Below, piece after piece: positions 35,743-44,901 of a stretch of DNA of 64,000 nucleotides. Below the pieces are notes generated by a model. It was given only the letters and a program-made list of their open reading frames with translations, was not told where the DNA came from and did no database searches. Source of the stretch: Spirochaetales bacterium (GTDB lineage: Bacteria; Spirochaetota; Spirochaetia; SZUA-6); the NCBI GenBank assembly GCA_027021365.1, contig JALUUM010000001.1, forward strand, positions 62,001 through 126,000, read 5' to 3'. Each line of letters starts with the position of its first letter. The first letter of the stretch is position 1. The position numbers were made by a program, and so were the translations under genes.

Positions 35743-38460
35743 ATGACAGGCAAAAACAAATTCTTTCTTCTCTTATCAGTTATAGCAGGCTTGGGCATTC
35801 TTGCCTTCATCGGCGTAGGCCTGTGGCTCAATGTGACATGGTTCGACAAACTCGGTTACCTAAAGGTGTTTACAACAATCCTGTGGGCAAAGATAGGTCT
35901 GTGGTTGATATTTTTCACGCTTTTCTTTCTCTTTGCAGGGGCAAATCTCCTCGTTGCCTACAGAAGGGGTAAGATAGGGGTCCTGCAGATTAAACAGGCA
36001 GGGATGCCTGCCCAAATGAGCAGGGAAGTCGACAAGAGAACGGGTGTTCTTCTCTCGCTTCTAATACTCTTTCTGCTTGCAGTCTTCATGGCGAACAACG
36101 CCCTCAAGAATTGGGACATAGCCCTGAAGTTTCTCAACAGGACCGCCTTCAATCTGAAAGACCCAATCTACGAGAAGGACATATCTTTCTACGTATTCTC
36201 CCTTCCCTTTTATCTCTTTCTAAAGTCATGGGGATTGACCGCCGTAATCCTTACGGCTCTTGCCGTGGGCACCCTGTACTTTCTCTCCGGTCATGTAAGC
36301 CAGGAAAACAACAGGTATACTTTCAGTTCCAATGCAAGGAAACATATCCTCTTTCTCCTGATAATTTTCACATTACTCATTGCATGGCATTACTGGCTAA
36401 AGCGTTACCAGCTGCTCTTTTCCACGAAGGGGTTGATATTCGGGGCCAACTATACCGACGTCAAGATAGTAAAGCCCGCATACCTCGTGATGATATTGAT
36501 TTCACTCGTTACAGCCGGTTTGACACTTGTAAGTCTCCTGAAGAATTCGTTTCGCCAGATGATTGTCGGATACGTTGTTCTTATAGTTTCAGTGATTGTG
36601 CTTCTCGGAGTGACTCCCGGAGTGATGAGGCAGTTTGTGGTAAAACCGAATGAATTGAGGTTGGAGCTACCCTACATAAAGGACAATATTCAATTCACAA
36701 GGAGGGGTTACGACCTGAACAGGATAGTGAAGAAGGCCTTTCCCGTTAAAGCCTCCCTCACAGCCGACGATTTTGCGGGTGGTTCCGATATAACCAAGCA
36801 CATAAGGTTGTGGGACAGGCGGCCGTTGAAAGCGACCTTTTCTCAACTCCAGGAGTTCAGGCTCTACTATGACTTCAACAGCATAAATACTGACAGGTAC
36901 CACTTTAACGGGACATACAGGCAGGTAATGATATCTGCCCGCGAGATCAACGATGCAAACTTTCCTCCCGCCGCCCAGACATGGGTAAACCTGAAGCTTC
37001 AGTACACCCATGGTTACGGCGTGGTAATGGCACCGGTTGACAGCATTGGCCAGGAGGGGCTTCCCGAACTGATTATAAAGGATATACCTCCCAAGATATC
37101 GGTACCTCTAAAGATTGACAGGCCGGAGATCTACTACGGGGAAGAAACGACATCCTATGTAATCGCCAATACGAGGATACCGGAATTCGATTACCCCAAG
37201 GGTAACGACAACGTGACAACCCATTACAGTGGAACGGGCGGACTGGAAGTAAAGAATGGCTTTCGAAAATTTCTCTTTGCTGTAAAGTTCATGAGTACCG
37301 ATATTCTCTTTACGAACTATGTTTCTCCGAAAAGCAGGATAATGATCTACAGGAGCATTCAGGAAAGGGTACCCACCATAGCTCCCTTTCTCACCTTCGA
37401 CAACAATCCTTACATAGTGGTCTCCGGCGGCAGGCTCTACTGGATCGTCGATGCTTATACGAAAACGGACAAGTTTCCCTATTCCAACATATACAAGGAT
37501 GGATTCAACTATATAAGGAATTCGGTAAAGATAACCATCGATGCATACAATGGCGATGTAAAGTTCTACATCGTGGACAATAAGGATCCTATTATAGAAA
37601 CATACAGAAAGATATTTCCCTCTCTCTTCAAGGATTTCTCGGATATGCCAGCTAACCTGAAACTGCATGTTAGGTATCCTAAGTACATGTTCAATGTTCA
37701 GGCAAAGATGTATGCTGTGTACCACATGATGGACCCCCAGGTCTTCTACAACAAGGAGGACAAGTGGGAGATTCCGCATGAGATCTATGGTGAGAAGGAA
37801 ACAGTGATGAATCCCTACTATGCCATTGTGAAGTTTCCCGGGGCAAAGGAGAGGGATGAATACGTACTGATGATGCCCTTTACGCCGCTCAACAAGAACA
37901 ATATGGTGTCATGGGTTGCGGCGATGTGTGATCAGGAGAACTATGGCGATATCGTGGAGTATCAATTTCCAAAGGAAAAACTGATCTTCGGGCCCATGCA
38001 GATCGAATCGAGAATCGACCAGAATACCGAAATTTCTCAGCTTCTCACCCTGTGGGGGCAGAAGGGTTCTACCGTAATAAGGGGAAATCTACTCGTTTAT
38101 CCGATAAAGAACTCTATCCTCTATGTGGAGCCGATATACCTCCGTTCAGAAAAGAGCGAATTGCCAGAACTCAAGAGGGTTGTCGTGGCCTACCAGGATA
38201 AAATCGGTGTAGGAGTCAACCTGGAAGAGGCTCTTGGCGAAATCTTTACCGGAACCCATGCAGAGGCCACCACTGTGGCCGCCGGGGGAGCTTCTGCCAA
38301 ACCACTAAAAGCCCTTACCAGGGAGGAGCTCATAAGGGAGGCAATGGCAGATTTCAATACGGCTCAGGAAAAATTACGGGCAGGCGATTTTGCAGGTTAC
38401 GGTGAGTACACGAACAAGCTCAAAAAGGTTCTGACGGAACTGGAAAAGACACTGGAGTAG
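35743..38460 (+). CDS. UPF0182-family large membrane protein
   Basis: 905 residues of PF03699. About seven transmembrane helices in the first 310 residues (IAGLGILAFIGVGLWL, LWLIFFTLFFLFAGANLLVA, LLSLLILFLLAVFMANNAL and others), then a large domain of about 550 residues probably outside the membrane (PAAQTWVNLKLQYTHGYGVVMAP, GNDNVTTHYSGTGGLEV in parts). The C-terminal tail is helical (KLRAGDFAGYGEYTNKLKKVL). The family is widespread and its function is unknown. AGAGG lies before the ATG, 30 nt after the RpiR gene. The end of the gene runs into a degenerate tandem repeat. Confidence 0.92.
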   Translation: MTGKNKFFLLLSVIAGLGILAFIGVGLWLNVTWFDKLGYLKVFTTILWAKIGLWLIFFTLFFLFAGANLLVAYRRGKIGVLQIKQAGMPAQMSREVDKRTGVLLSLLILFLLAVFMANNALKNWDIALKFLNRTAFNLKDPIYEKDISFYVFSLPFYLFLKSWGLTAVILTALAVGTLYFLSGHVSQENNRYTFSSNARKHILFLLIIFTLLIAWHYWLKRYQLLFSTKGLIFGANYTDVKIVKPAYLVMILISLVTAGLTLVSLLKNSFRQMIVGYVVLIVSVIVLLGVTPGVMRQFVVKPNELRLELPYIKDNIQFTRRGYDLNRIVKKAFPVKASLTADDFAGGSDITKHIRLWDRRPLKATFSQLQEFRLYYDFNSINTDRYHFNGTYRQVMISAREINDANFPPAAQTWVNLKLQYTHGYGVVMAPVDSIGQEGLPELIIKDIPPKISVPLKIDRPEIYYGEETTSYVIANTRIPEFDYPKGNDNVTTHYSGTGGLEVKNGFRKFLFAVKFMSTDILFTNYVSPKSRIMIYRSIQERVPTIAPFLTFDNNPYIVVSGGRLYWIVDAYTKTDKFPYSNIYKDGFNYIRNSVKITIDAYNGDVKFYIVDNKDPIIETYRKIFPSLFKDFSDMPANLKLHVRYPKYMFNVQAKMYAVYHMMDPQVFYNKEDKWEIPHEIYGEKETVMNPYYAIVKFPGAKERDEYVLMMPFTPLNKNNMVSWVAAMCDQENYGDIVEYQFPKEKLIFGPMQIESRIDQNTEISQLLTLWGQKGSTVIRGNLLVYPIKNSILYVEPIYLRSEKSELPELKRVVVAYQDKIGVGVNLEEALGEIFTGTHAEATTVAAGGASAKPLKALTREELIREAMADFNTAQEKLRAGDFAGYGEYTNKLKKVLTELEKTLE

Positions 38461-38580
38461 GTTTTACTACTGGAGTAGGGCTTGCTCTAATGGAGGGCTT
38501 GCTAAAGTAGATCTCGCTATAGAGAAAGGCTTGCTGAAGTAGAGCTTCCTCGAGTAGAACTTGCTGAAGCAGGGTTTTCT
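38452..38580. repeat. Degenerate 15-17 bp tandem repeat
   Basis: Eight imperfect units around GAAGTAGGGCTTGCT, beginning in the last codons of the UPF0182 gene (CTGGAGTAG) and ending 11 nt before the stop of the glcD gene on the other strand. Units differ at several positions, so the array is old or expanding imprecisely. No coding or terminator role is evident. Confidence 0.7.
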
Positions 38581-38590
38581 GGTCTGGAAC

Positions 38591-40012
38591 TCAGGGAAAT
38601 ATCTTTCCCGGGTTGAGTATCTCATTGGGATCCAGCGCCTTCTTTATGCTTTTCATTACGGAGATGACGGAAGGCTCGAGGTTTATCCCGATGTATTTTT
38701 TCCTCTTGTTTCCTATACCGTGCTCGCCGGAGATCTTGCCCCCGAAACCGGCAGTTATTCGGTACAACTCCGTGAGAATGGCATCTATGTTTTTCTCCCA
38801 TTTTTCCGGGCTCCAGTCATCCGGCTTGAGCGGGGTGGCGTGCAGGTTTCCGTCGCCCGCATGGCCGTAACAGGGTATCGGAAGTTTGTACTTCTTCTGA
38901 AGGCCTTCCAGTTTTTCCATGAAATCGGGAATCGAAGCCGTCGGTATTACGATGTCTTCCAGGCTCTGGTGGGCTGTCTTTACCTTGAATGCCTCCGCTA
39001 TGTTCTTTCTTACATTCCAGACCCTGTCTATCGTGGTCCTGTTGTCTGCCACGTAGACTTCGAATGCTCCGTTTCTCGTGCAGATGTCGCCGAGGGTTTC
39101 ATAGTCCCTTTCGACCTCTTCGATGTTCTTACCATCAATTTCTATAAGAAGCATCGCTTCCGACTCCCTGTAGGGAAGCTCTTCGTTAAGATACTCGCAC
39201 GAGGTAACCACTGATAGCCTGTCCATGTATTCGATGCTGGTGGGGATTATCCTCCCCACCCGGAGAAGCTTTGGAACAACGGCTATCGCCTCTCTCGTAC
39301 TCTTGAAGAGGCAGAGGAGAACAGCCCTTGCCCCCGGGAGGGGCAGGAGTGAGAGCGTAATCTTCGTAAAGATTCCCAGTGTCCCCTCCGAACCTGTGAA
39401 CAGGTGGATCAGGTCGTAACCTGTTACATCCTTTCTAACCTTGCCGCCGAGCCTTAGTATCTCTCCCGTTGGCGAGACGACCTCCAGGCCGGTGATGTAC
39501 CTCGAGGTGACACCGTACTTGATTGCTTTGCCGCCGCCGGCATTCTCTGCCACATTGCCGCCGATAAAGCATGTTTCGAGGCTCATCGGGTAGCCGGCAA
39601 ACATCAACCCCTTGTCCTTCAAAACCTCGTTTATGTGATTGGTTACTACCCCCGGCTCTACTGTAACCATGAGGTTCTCGAGGTCGATGTCCAGTATCCT
39701 GTTCATTTTTTCCAGGGAAACCACTATACCGCCATACTGGGGAATTGCCCCGCCGGAAAGTCCGCTTCCCGCACCCCTCGGTGTAACGGGTATTAGCCTC
39801 TCATTGGCAAGTTTCATTATCTTAGCTATCTCTTCTGCACTCTTCGGTTTCACCACTACCTCCGGCATGGCATGGTATGCCTTCTCTGCAACCTCGTCGT
39901 GTGAGTATGCCTCGAGCTTCTCCCTGTCGTCGAATATCACGTTGCTCCTGCCGGAAATCTCTTCCAGCAGCCTTACTGTCTCTACTGTTACACGATTGTA
40001 CCGCCCGGTCAT
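38591..40012 (-). CDS. glcD: FAD-linked oxidase, GlcD/D-lactate dehydrogenase type
   Basis: 473 residues. PCMH-type FAD-binding domain (about 40-215) with VTPRGAGSGLSGGAIP and MFAGYPMSLETCFIGGNVAENAGGGKAIKYG in parts, and the GlcD C-terminal domain with YGHAGDGNLHA and GKISGEHGIGNKRKKYI. No cysteine cluster, so no Fe-S centre. It oxidises 2-hydroxy acids such as D-lactate or glycolate. The ATG overlaps the etfA stop by 4 nt. In the operon murQ-etfB-etfA-glcD this is the probable dehydrogenase of an Etf-linked lactate dehydrogenase, like LctD of acetogens, with the D-lactate coming from MurQ. The substrate is inferred from context. Confidence 0.9.
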   Translation of the reverse strand: MTGRYNRVTVETVRLLEEISGRSNVIFDDREKLEAYSHDEVAEKAYHAMPEVVVKPKSAEEIAKIMKLANERLIPVTPRGAGSGLSGGAIPQYGGIVVSLEKMNRILDIDLENLMVTVEPGVVTNHINEVLKDKGLMFAGYPMSLETCFIGGNVAENAGGGKAIKYGVTSRYITGLEVVSPTGEILRLGGKVRKDVTGYDLIHLFTGSEGTLGIFTKITLSLLPLPGARAVLLCLFKSTREAIAVVPKLLRVGRIIPTSIEYMDRLSVVTSCEYLNEELPYRESEAMLLIEIDGKNIEEVERDYETLGDICTRNGAFEVYVADNRTTIDRVWNVRKNIAEAFKVKTAHQSLEDIVIPTASIPDFMEKLEGLQKKYKLPIPCYGHAGDGNLHATPLKPDDWSPEKWEKNIDAILTELYRITAGFGGKISGEHGIGNKRKKYIGINLEPSVISVMKSIKKALDPNEILNPGKIFP

Positions 40013-41055
40013 CTTTCCGCCTCCGGGGCTCTTTTCTTTCTCTCTTTCAGTTTTTCGATGAGTCTCGGAAGAATCTCGAAGAGATCACCGACAATTCCGA
40101 AATCAGAGACAGAGAAAATCTGTGCATCCGGATCAATATTGATAGATATGATACTTTCCGCCGATTGCATTCCCGCAAGGTGTTGGATAGCTCCCGATAT
40201 GCCAATGGCAATGTAGATTTCAGGCGTGACTGTCTTTCCGCTGAGTCCGACCTGGTGCGGGTAGGTTATCCAGCCGCGATCCACAGCTTCCCTGGAAGCG
40301 CCTACTCCTGCTCCCAAGTGTTTTGCAAGCTCCTCTATCAATTTGAAGTTCTCGGCCTTCTTTAAACCTTTTCCTCCCGATACGATGATTCTGGCATCGT
40401 GAAGCGACTCTCCTTTGTCGAAGTCTTCCCTTTTCAAAAATCTTACCTTGGAGCGGAGTTTTTCGGGGGGAAACTCAAGGCTTTCTATCTGTACCATGCG
40501 GGATGAATCCGAATCGGGGGTTCTCATCGAGTTTGGCCTTACCGTGGCCATCTGTACATTACCGAATACCGTTTTTATCGTTGCCATGACGTTCCCGCCC
40601 ACAGCGGGTCTCGTTTGCAGAAGTTTGCCTGTTTCGATGTCATACCTCAGTTTGGTACAGTCCGCAGTAAGGCCGGTTCTGAGTTTCGATGCAAGGTATG
40701 GCATGATGGTTCTTCCCGTAGTAGTAGCTGAGGCGAGAAATACGTCAGGTTTTTCTCTTTCGATTATCTCCAGGAGTGCATACCTGTAGACTTCGGGAAG
40801 GAAATGCTGGAATTCATCCTGAACGAGGTGGATCACCCTGTCCGCTCCCCTGTAGCAGAGCTCCTCCGGGTGGTGGGCCTTTCCGGGGAGTATCGATATG
40901 ACCTCGAGTTGCGGTTTTTCGCTTGAAGCAGAAGATTCCCCTTCGGATTCCTCTGTTTCCAGCAGACTCCTTGCCCATGCAAGAAGTTCGAAGGATTCCG
41001 AAACGATTTCGCCGTCTGAAGTTTCTGCAAGCGTAAGTACCTTTATTTTTTTCAC
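40009..41055 (-). CDS. etfA: Electron transfer flavoprotein alpha subunit
   Basis: 348 residues. N-terminal Etf domain, then the FAD domain with the signature VSGGKGLKKAENFKLIEELA, VGASREAVDRGWITYPHQVGLSGKTV in parts and YIAIGISGAIQHLAGM. An acidic Ser-rich insertion (TEESEGESSASSEKP) lies near residue 35. It lacks the N-terminal ferredoxin domain of LctC from electron-confurcating lactate dehydrogenase, so a simpler electron transfer or a different bifurcation geometry is expected. It overlaps etfB and glcD by 4 nt. Confidence 0.95.
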   Translation of the reverse strand: MKKIKVLTLAETSDGEIVSESFELLAWARSLLETEESEGESSASSEKPQLEVISILPGKAHHPEELCYRGADRVIHLVQDEFQHFLPEVYRYALLEIIEREKPDVFLASATTTGRTIMPYLASKLRTGLTADCTKLRYDIETGKLLQTRPAVGGNVMATIKTVFGNVQMATVRPNSMRTPDSDSSRMVQIESLEFPPEKLRSKVRFLKREDFDKGESLHDARIIVSGGKGLKKAENFKLIEELAKHLGAGVGASREAVDRGWITYPHQVGLSGKTVTPEIYIAIGISGAIQHLAGMQSAESIISINIDPDAQIFSVSDFGIVGDLFEILPRLIEKLKERKKRAPEAER

Positions 41056-41849
41056 AGTTCCACTCGCTCCGAAATGAAGTCTATCAATCTTTCTATGCTT
41101 TCATCGATCTCTTTTTCGTTCCTCGGTTTAAGAATCACGGACTTTCTTTTTACAACCGGTCTGAAAAGTTTTACTACCATGGTTGGTGAACCTTCAAGAC
41201 CTGTTTCTCCCGGGCTGAAAAGTGACTTATCAAAATGTACATACTTTATACTGGCACTCTTTGCCCTCTTTTTACCCTTCAGGGTGGGTAACCTGGGTAC
41301 TCCTATTGCCTTGGAAATGGTTAGCAGAACGGGCAAGCTGGCAGAGTAAGTTTCTATTCCCTCTTCCACGATTCTGTCGACCTCCACCTCGTTATCAGAG
41401 AGCTCGACCCGGGAAACGTATGTTAGTACGGGGAGATCCAGGAAGGAAGCAACAGCCGGCCCTACCTGGCTCGTATCACCGTCTGTTGCCCTTTCACCGC
41501 AGAGAATTATGTCATAGTTACCAGTTTTTTTTAGAACCCTGCTCAGTACGAGAGAGGTTGCATAGGTGTCCGATCCGGAAAACTCGCGGCCTGTAATCAG
41601 GATTGCACTGTCACAACCCATTGCTATGGCTTCCCTGAGTGATTTTTCCGCATCAGGCGGCCCCATGCTTACAAGGGTGATGGATGCAGGTGGATGTTTT
41701 TCCTTTATTCGAAGTGCCTCCTCTATCGCGTAGAGGTCCAACGGATTGATTATGGATTCCACACCCTTTCTTACTACTGTTCCTTTTTTTTCGTCTATCT
41801 TCAGGTTGTCCGTTTCCGGTACGTGTTTAATCAGTACGGCAAGTTTCAT
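41052..41849 (-). CDS. etfB: Electron transfer flavoprotein beta subunit
   Basis: 265 residues. LAVLIKHVPETDNLKID at the start, VSMGPPDAEKSLREAIAMGCDSAILITG, CGERATDGDTSQVGPAVASFLDLPVLTYV in parts: the AMP/FAD-binding loop of EtfB. The G-x-x-x-T-D-G-D-T-x-Q-V-G motif is retained. 19 nt after murQ and fused to etfA by an ATGA overlap. Whether it can bifurcate electrons depends on the NADH-binding loop, which needs alignment. Confidence 0.95.
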   Translation of the reverse strand: MKLAVLIKHVPETDNLKIDEKKGTVVRKGVESIINPLDLYAIEEALRIKEKHPPASITLVSMGPPDAEKSLREAIAMGCDSAILITGREFSGSDTYATSLVLSRVLKKTGNYDIILCGERATDGDTSQVGPAVASFLDLPVLTYVSRVELSDNEVEVDRIVEEGIETYSASLPVLLTISKAIGVPRLPTLKGKKRAKSASIKYVHFDKSLFSPGETGLEGSPTMVVKLFRPVVKRKSVILKPRNEKEIDESIERLIDFISERVEL

Positions 41850-41868
41850 AACTTTTCTTTTCTAAGTG

Positions 41869-42819
41869 CTATTCCCTGGAATTCTTGTGGTTCTTGTGAT
41901 TCTTATACGCCTCTACTGCCAGCCCGATTCTCCCCTCGTTTTTCGATAGCAGCATTTCGGCATCCTCTTTGCCTATTCCAAGGAGAACCATAACTATTGC
42001 CACCTTGGGCTTCATCCCTGATTCTGCGAAGGCTCTTTCGGCTTCCTCTCTGCTGCAGTCAGTTGCAAGTTTTATTATCCTCTTGGACCTCTCTACGAGC
42101 TTGTTGTTTACAGGTACAAGATCCACCATGAGGTTGTTGTAAACCTTTCCCAGTTTTATCATCGAGGCAGTTGTTATCATGTTCAATACTAGCTTCTGAG
42201 CCGTGCCGGATTTCATCCTCGTTGAACCGGTTATTATCTCCGGTCCGACATCGATGTATATCCTGTAATCGGCATGGTTGAATGTCCTGGACTTCCTGTT
42301 GCAGCTTAAGGCTATGACACTGGCACCGTTTTCTCTTGCCTGTTTCATTGCCCCGATTACAAAGGGTGCCTGCCCGCTTGCAGTAATACCGACAAGAACA
42401 TCATGTGCACCTATGCCTCTCCTGTTTATCTCTTTCCTTCCCTCTTCCTCATTGTCTTCAGCCCATTCCACAGCCCTTACCAGGGCATCTTTTCCACCTG
42501 CTATAATCCCCTGAACCATCTCGGGAGGTGTCCCGAATGTCGGGGGACATTCGGCAGCATCCAGTACACCAAGCCTTCCCGATGTCCCGGCACCAACGTA
42601 GAACAACCTTCCTCCCCTCTTGAATGAGGAGACGACAATGTCCACAACCTTCGCTATACGTGGTATCTCTTTCTCTACGGCAAGGGGTACCGTCTTGTCC
42701 TCGTTATTGATTATTTTGAGGATTTCAATGGTATTCTTCTTGTCTATCCCTATCGAGTTGGGATTCCTCTGTTCGGTTGTCAGTTCCTCGAGGTAATCGA
42801 GAGGATTAGTCTCGTTCAT
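41869..42819 (-). CDS. murQ: N-acetylmuramic acid 6-phosphate etherase
   Basis: 316 residues. Cleaves the lactyl ether of MurNAc-6-phosphate, giving GlcNAc-6-phosphate and D-lactate. Signatures: LTTEQRNPNSIGID near the start, FYVGAGTSGRLGVLDAAECPPTFG in parts, VGITASGQAPFVIGAMKQAR and the ITGSTRMKSGTAQKLVLNMI segment with the catalytic acid residues. The C-terminus ends in a short repeat (NHKNHKNS) from a 9-bp tandem repeat. First gene of murQ-etfB-etfA-glcD, a context not typical for this enzyme, and the reason to suspect coupled lactate oxidation. Confidence 0.96.
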   Translation of the reverse strand: MNETNPLDYLEELTTEQRNPNSIGIDKKNTIEILKIINNEDKTVPLAVEKEIPRIAKVVDIVVSSFKRGGRLFYVGAGTSGRLGVLDAAECPPTFGTPPEMVQGIIAGGKDALVRAVEWAEDNEEEGRKEINRRGIGAHDVLVGITASGQAPFVIGAMKQARENGASVIALSCNRKSRTFNHADYRIYIDVGPEIITGSTRMKSGTAQKLVLNMITTASMIKLGKVYNNLMVDLVPVNNKLVERSKRIIKLATDCSREEAERAFAESGMKPKVAIVMVLLGIGKEDAEMLLSKNEGRIGLAVEAYKNHKNHKNSRE

Positions 42820-42923
42820 GATAGGTAATATAATACCAGTATCAAAAATAATTTTCTATAACAATTTCTAAAAAATGTAAATTATTTTTAGATTTTTATA
42901 TGAAAATCTCCTCCGAGACAACC

Positions 42924-43271
42924 TTAACTGGCCGTTTCTTTTATCATAACGAGGAACATCTTGGACCTATTTAAGGCCCTTAAGGAATGCATCTTGTTTG
43001 CAGGGAGAAGTATAAGCTCGCCACCCTTGACATGATGTTTTTCCTGCTCTATTCCAACGAGCATTTCACCCTCGATAATATAGACAAGGGCATCGAAGGG
43101 GGCCTTGTGCTCGCTTAATCCCTGATCCTTGTCGAAAGAGAACAGGGTAACGGTGCCGGATTGTTTGTCTATCAGTGTTTTACTTACAACTGCATCTCTG
43201 CTGTAATCGATCAACTCGGAGAGCAGTTTTCCACCTTCGGATAAAAGGGACCTGTCTATATTTTCTTTCAA
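42924..43271 (-). CDS. Cupin-domain protein
   Basis: 115-residue single cupin. Motif 1 region GLSEHKAPFDALVYIIEGEMLVGI and motif 2 region GGELILLPANKMHSLRA give likely metal ligands His, Glu and His. TTG at 43271 is the best start because GGGAGGT lies 6 nt upstream; a TTG at 43286 opens the same frame but lacks a ribosome site. It lies between murQ and the octaheme cytochrome on the minus strand. Small cupins of this type often bind metal and act as sensors or isomerases. No specific role can be given. Confidence 0.8.
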   Translation of the reverse strand: MKENIDRSLLSEGGKLLSELIDYSRDAVVSKTLIDKQSGTVTLFSFDKDQGLSEHKAPFDALVYIIEGEMLVGIEQEKHHVKGGELILLPANKMHSLRALNRSKMFLVMIKETAS

Positions 43272-43527
43272 AATCTTACCTCCCAAAATGAAATATTCTT
43301 CCGCTCTTGATGCTCACTACGTTGTTACTGCTTAAAAGTAACAAATGCTGGCACCTTGTGCAAACAAATTAAACGCCATTTATAATTCTAAAAAAATATT
43401 CTTGAAAAAACCATACTAATCTGGTAATGTAGTATTGATACTAGATTCTCGATATGGCTTGCTATATGGTATTGGGGGAGCGATAGTTTATTGATAATGA
43501 ATAACAATAAAAAAGGAGGCGTTAAGA

Positions 43528-44901
43528 ATGAGCGACAAGGGAAAGAGAAGAACATTCTTCACTGTTCTGGCCATTTTTATCGGTATTGCAAGCATGCTGT
43601 TGCTTTCAAGCTTCAGTGGAGGGAGTAATGACGATGAAAAGGGAAAACTCCGGCTGGAAAAGGTAAAGGCTGCCACATCGAAAAATACAAAGACCTGCCT
43701 TGTTTGCCACGAGAACAGCCAGCCCGGAATAGTAGAATCCTGGAGACAGAGTACTCATGCCGAAAAGGGAGTGGGCTGTTTTGAGTGTCACGGCGCAAAT
43801 GCCAGTGATCCCGATGCCTTTGATCATTTTGGTTCTTCCGTGTCGGTAATAGTGTCACCCAAAGATTGCGGAAAGTGTCATGCTAAAGAGGCAAAGGAGT
43901 TTCTTGCTTCGTATCATGCAAAGGCAGGAGAGGTTCTTGGTTCACTTGACAATTACTTGGGTGAGGTAGTTGAAGGTATAAGTGCCTCTGTTTCAGGCTG
44001 TCAGCAGTGTCACGGTTCGAAAGTCGAGGTGAATGCAGATAAGACTTTCAGCGCAGAGACATGGCCCAACTTCGGAATAGGAAGGATAAATCCCGATGGC
44101 ACTTCAGGTTCCTGTTCCGCTTGCCATTCTAGGCATGATTTTTCCCTTAAACAGGTTCGAACACCGGATACATGCGGAAAGTGTCATGTTGGTCCTGATC
44201 ATCCGCAGATAGAGATATACAACGAATCGAAGCATGGAATTGCTTTCAAGACACACCAGGAAGAGATGAACATGGACAGCGAGGACTGGGTGGTAGGCGA
44301 GGACTATACGGCAGCACCTACCTGTGCAACCTGTCACATGGGTGCCACTGAAAATCAGCCATCTACCCATGATGTCGGAACGCGCCTATCCTGGAACATA
44401 AGGGCAGCGATATCCTTTAAAACAAAGAACTCCGATGAGAAGAGAAAAGAAATGAAGGATGTCTGTCTTACCTGTCATAAGCCCAACTATATCAATAATT
44501 TCTACAAACAGTACGATAGCGGCATAGAGTTGTACAATGAAAAATTCGCAAAGCCTGCCAAGGAAATACTGAACAGGCTGAAAAAGGCAGGAAAGATAGA
44601 TCCTACACCTTTCAATGAAAAGATTGAATGGACATACTTCTACCTCTGGCATCATGAGGGAAGAAGGGCGAGAAATGGACTTGCAATGCTGGGGCCGGAT
44701 TATGTACAGTGGCACGGTTTTTATGAAATTGCCGAAAGGTTCTATTTAGAGCTGATTTCCGAGGCCGAAGAGTTGATGCCCGGAGTAACAAAGGATATAC
44801 TGGCCAAACCTGAACACAAGTGGTTGAAGAGTGGTATGAGCAAGGAGGAGAGGGAAAAGGTGATTGATTATTACAGCAAGCGTTATGGAAAAGGAGAATA
44901 G
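43528..44901 (+). CDS. Octaheme c-type cytochrome, hydroxylamine oxidoreductase family
   Basis: 457 residues. An N-terminal signal/anchor helix (about 9-28) exports it. Eight CxxCH haem sites at about residues 57, 84, 114, 158, 196, 216, 266 and 313. The C-terminal helical part has the HAO-family signature LWHHEGRRARNGLAMLGPDY then QWHGFYE. HAO relatives either oxidise hydroxylamine or, in anaerobes, reduce nitrite or hydroxylamine; which applies depends on the Tyr that cross-links the P460 haem, which needs alignment. AAGGAGG precedes the ATG. It is followed with no gap by the System II cytochrome c maturation genes, so the operon makes and matures this cytochrome. Confidence 0.88.
   Translation: MSDKGKRRTFFTVLAIFIGIASMLLLSSFSGGSNDDEKGKLRLEKVKAATSKNTKTCLVCHENSQPGIVESWRQSTHAEKGVGCFECHGANASDPDAFDHFGSSVSVIVSPKDCGKCHAKEAKEFLASYHAKAGEVLGSLDNYLGEVVEGISASVSGCQQCHGSKVEVNADKTFSAETWPNFGIGRINPDGTSGSCSACHSRHDFSLKQVRTPDTCGKCHVGPDHPQIEIYNESKHGIAFKTHQEEMNMDSEDWVVGEDYTAAPTCATCHMGATENQPSTHDVGTRLSWNIRAAISFKTKNSDEKRKEMKDVCLTCHKPNYINNFYKQYDSGIELYNEKFAKPAKEILNRLKKAGKIDPTPFNEKIEWTYFYLWHHEGRRARNGLAMLGPDYVQWHGFYEIAERFYLELISEAEELMPGVTKDILAKPEHKWLKSGMSKEEREKVIDYYSKRYGKGE

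Noticed and set aside
37108..37779. 223-codon minus-strand frame opposite the UPF0182 gene
   Set aside because: Shadow of a long conserved gene.
43528..44901. NrfA-type nitrite reductase for the octaheme protein
   Set aside because: There are eight CxxCH sites, no CxxCK site and the HAO-type C-terminus.
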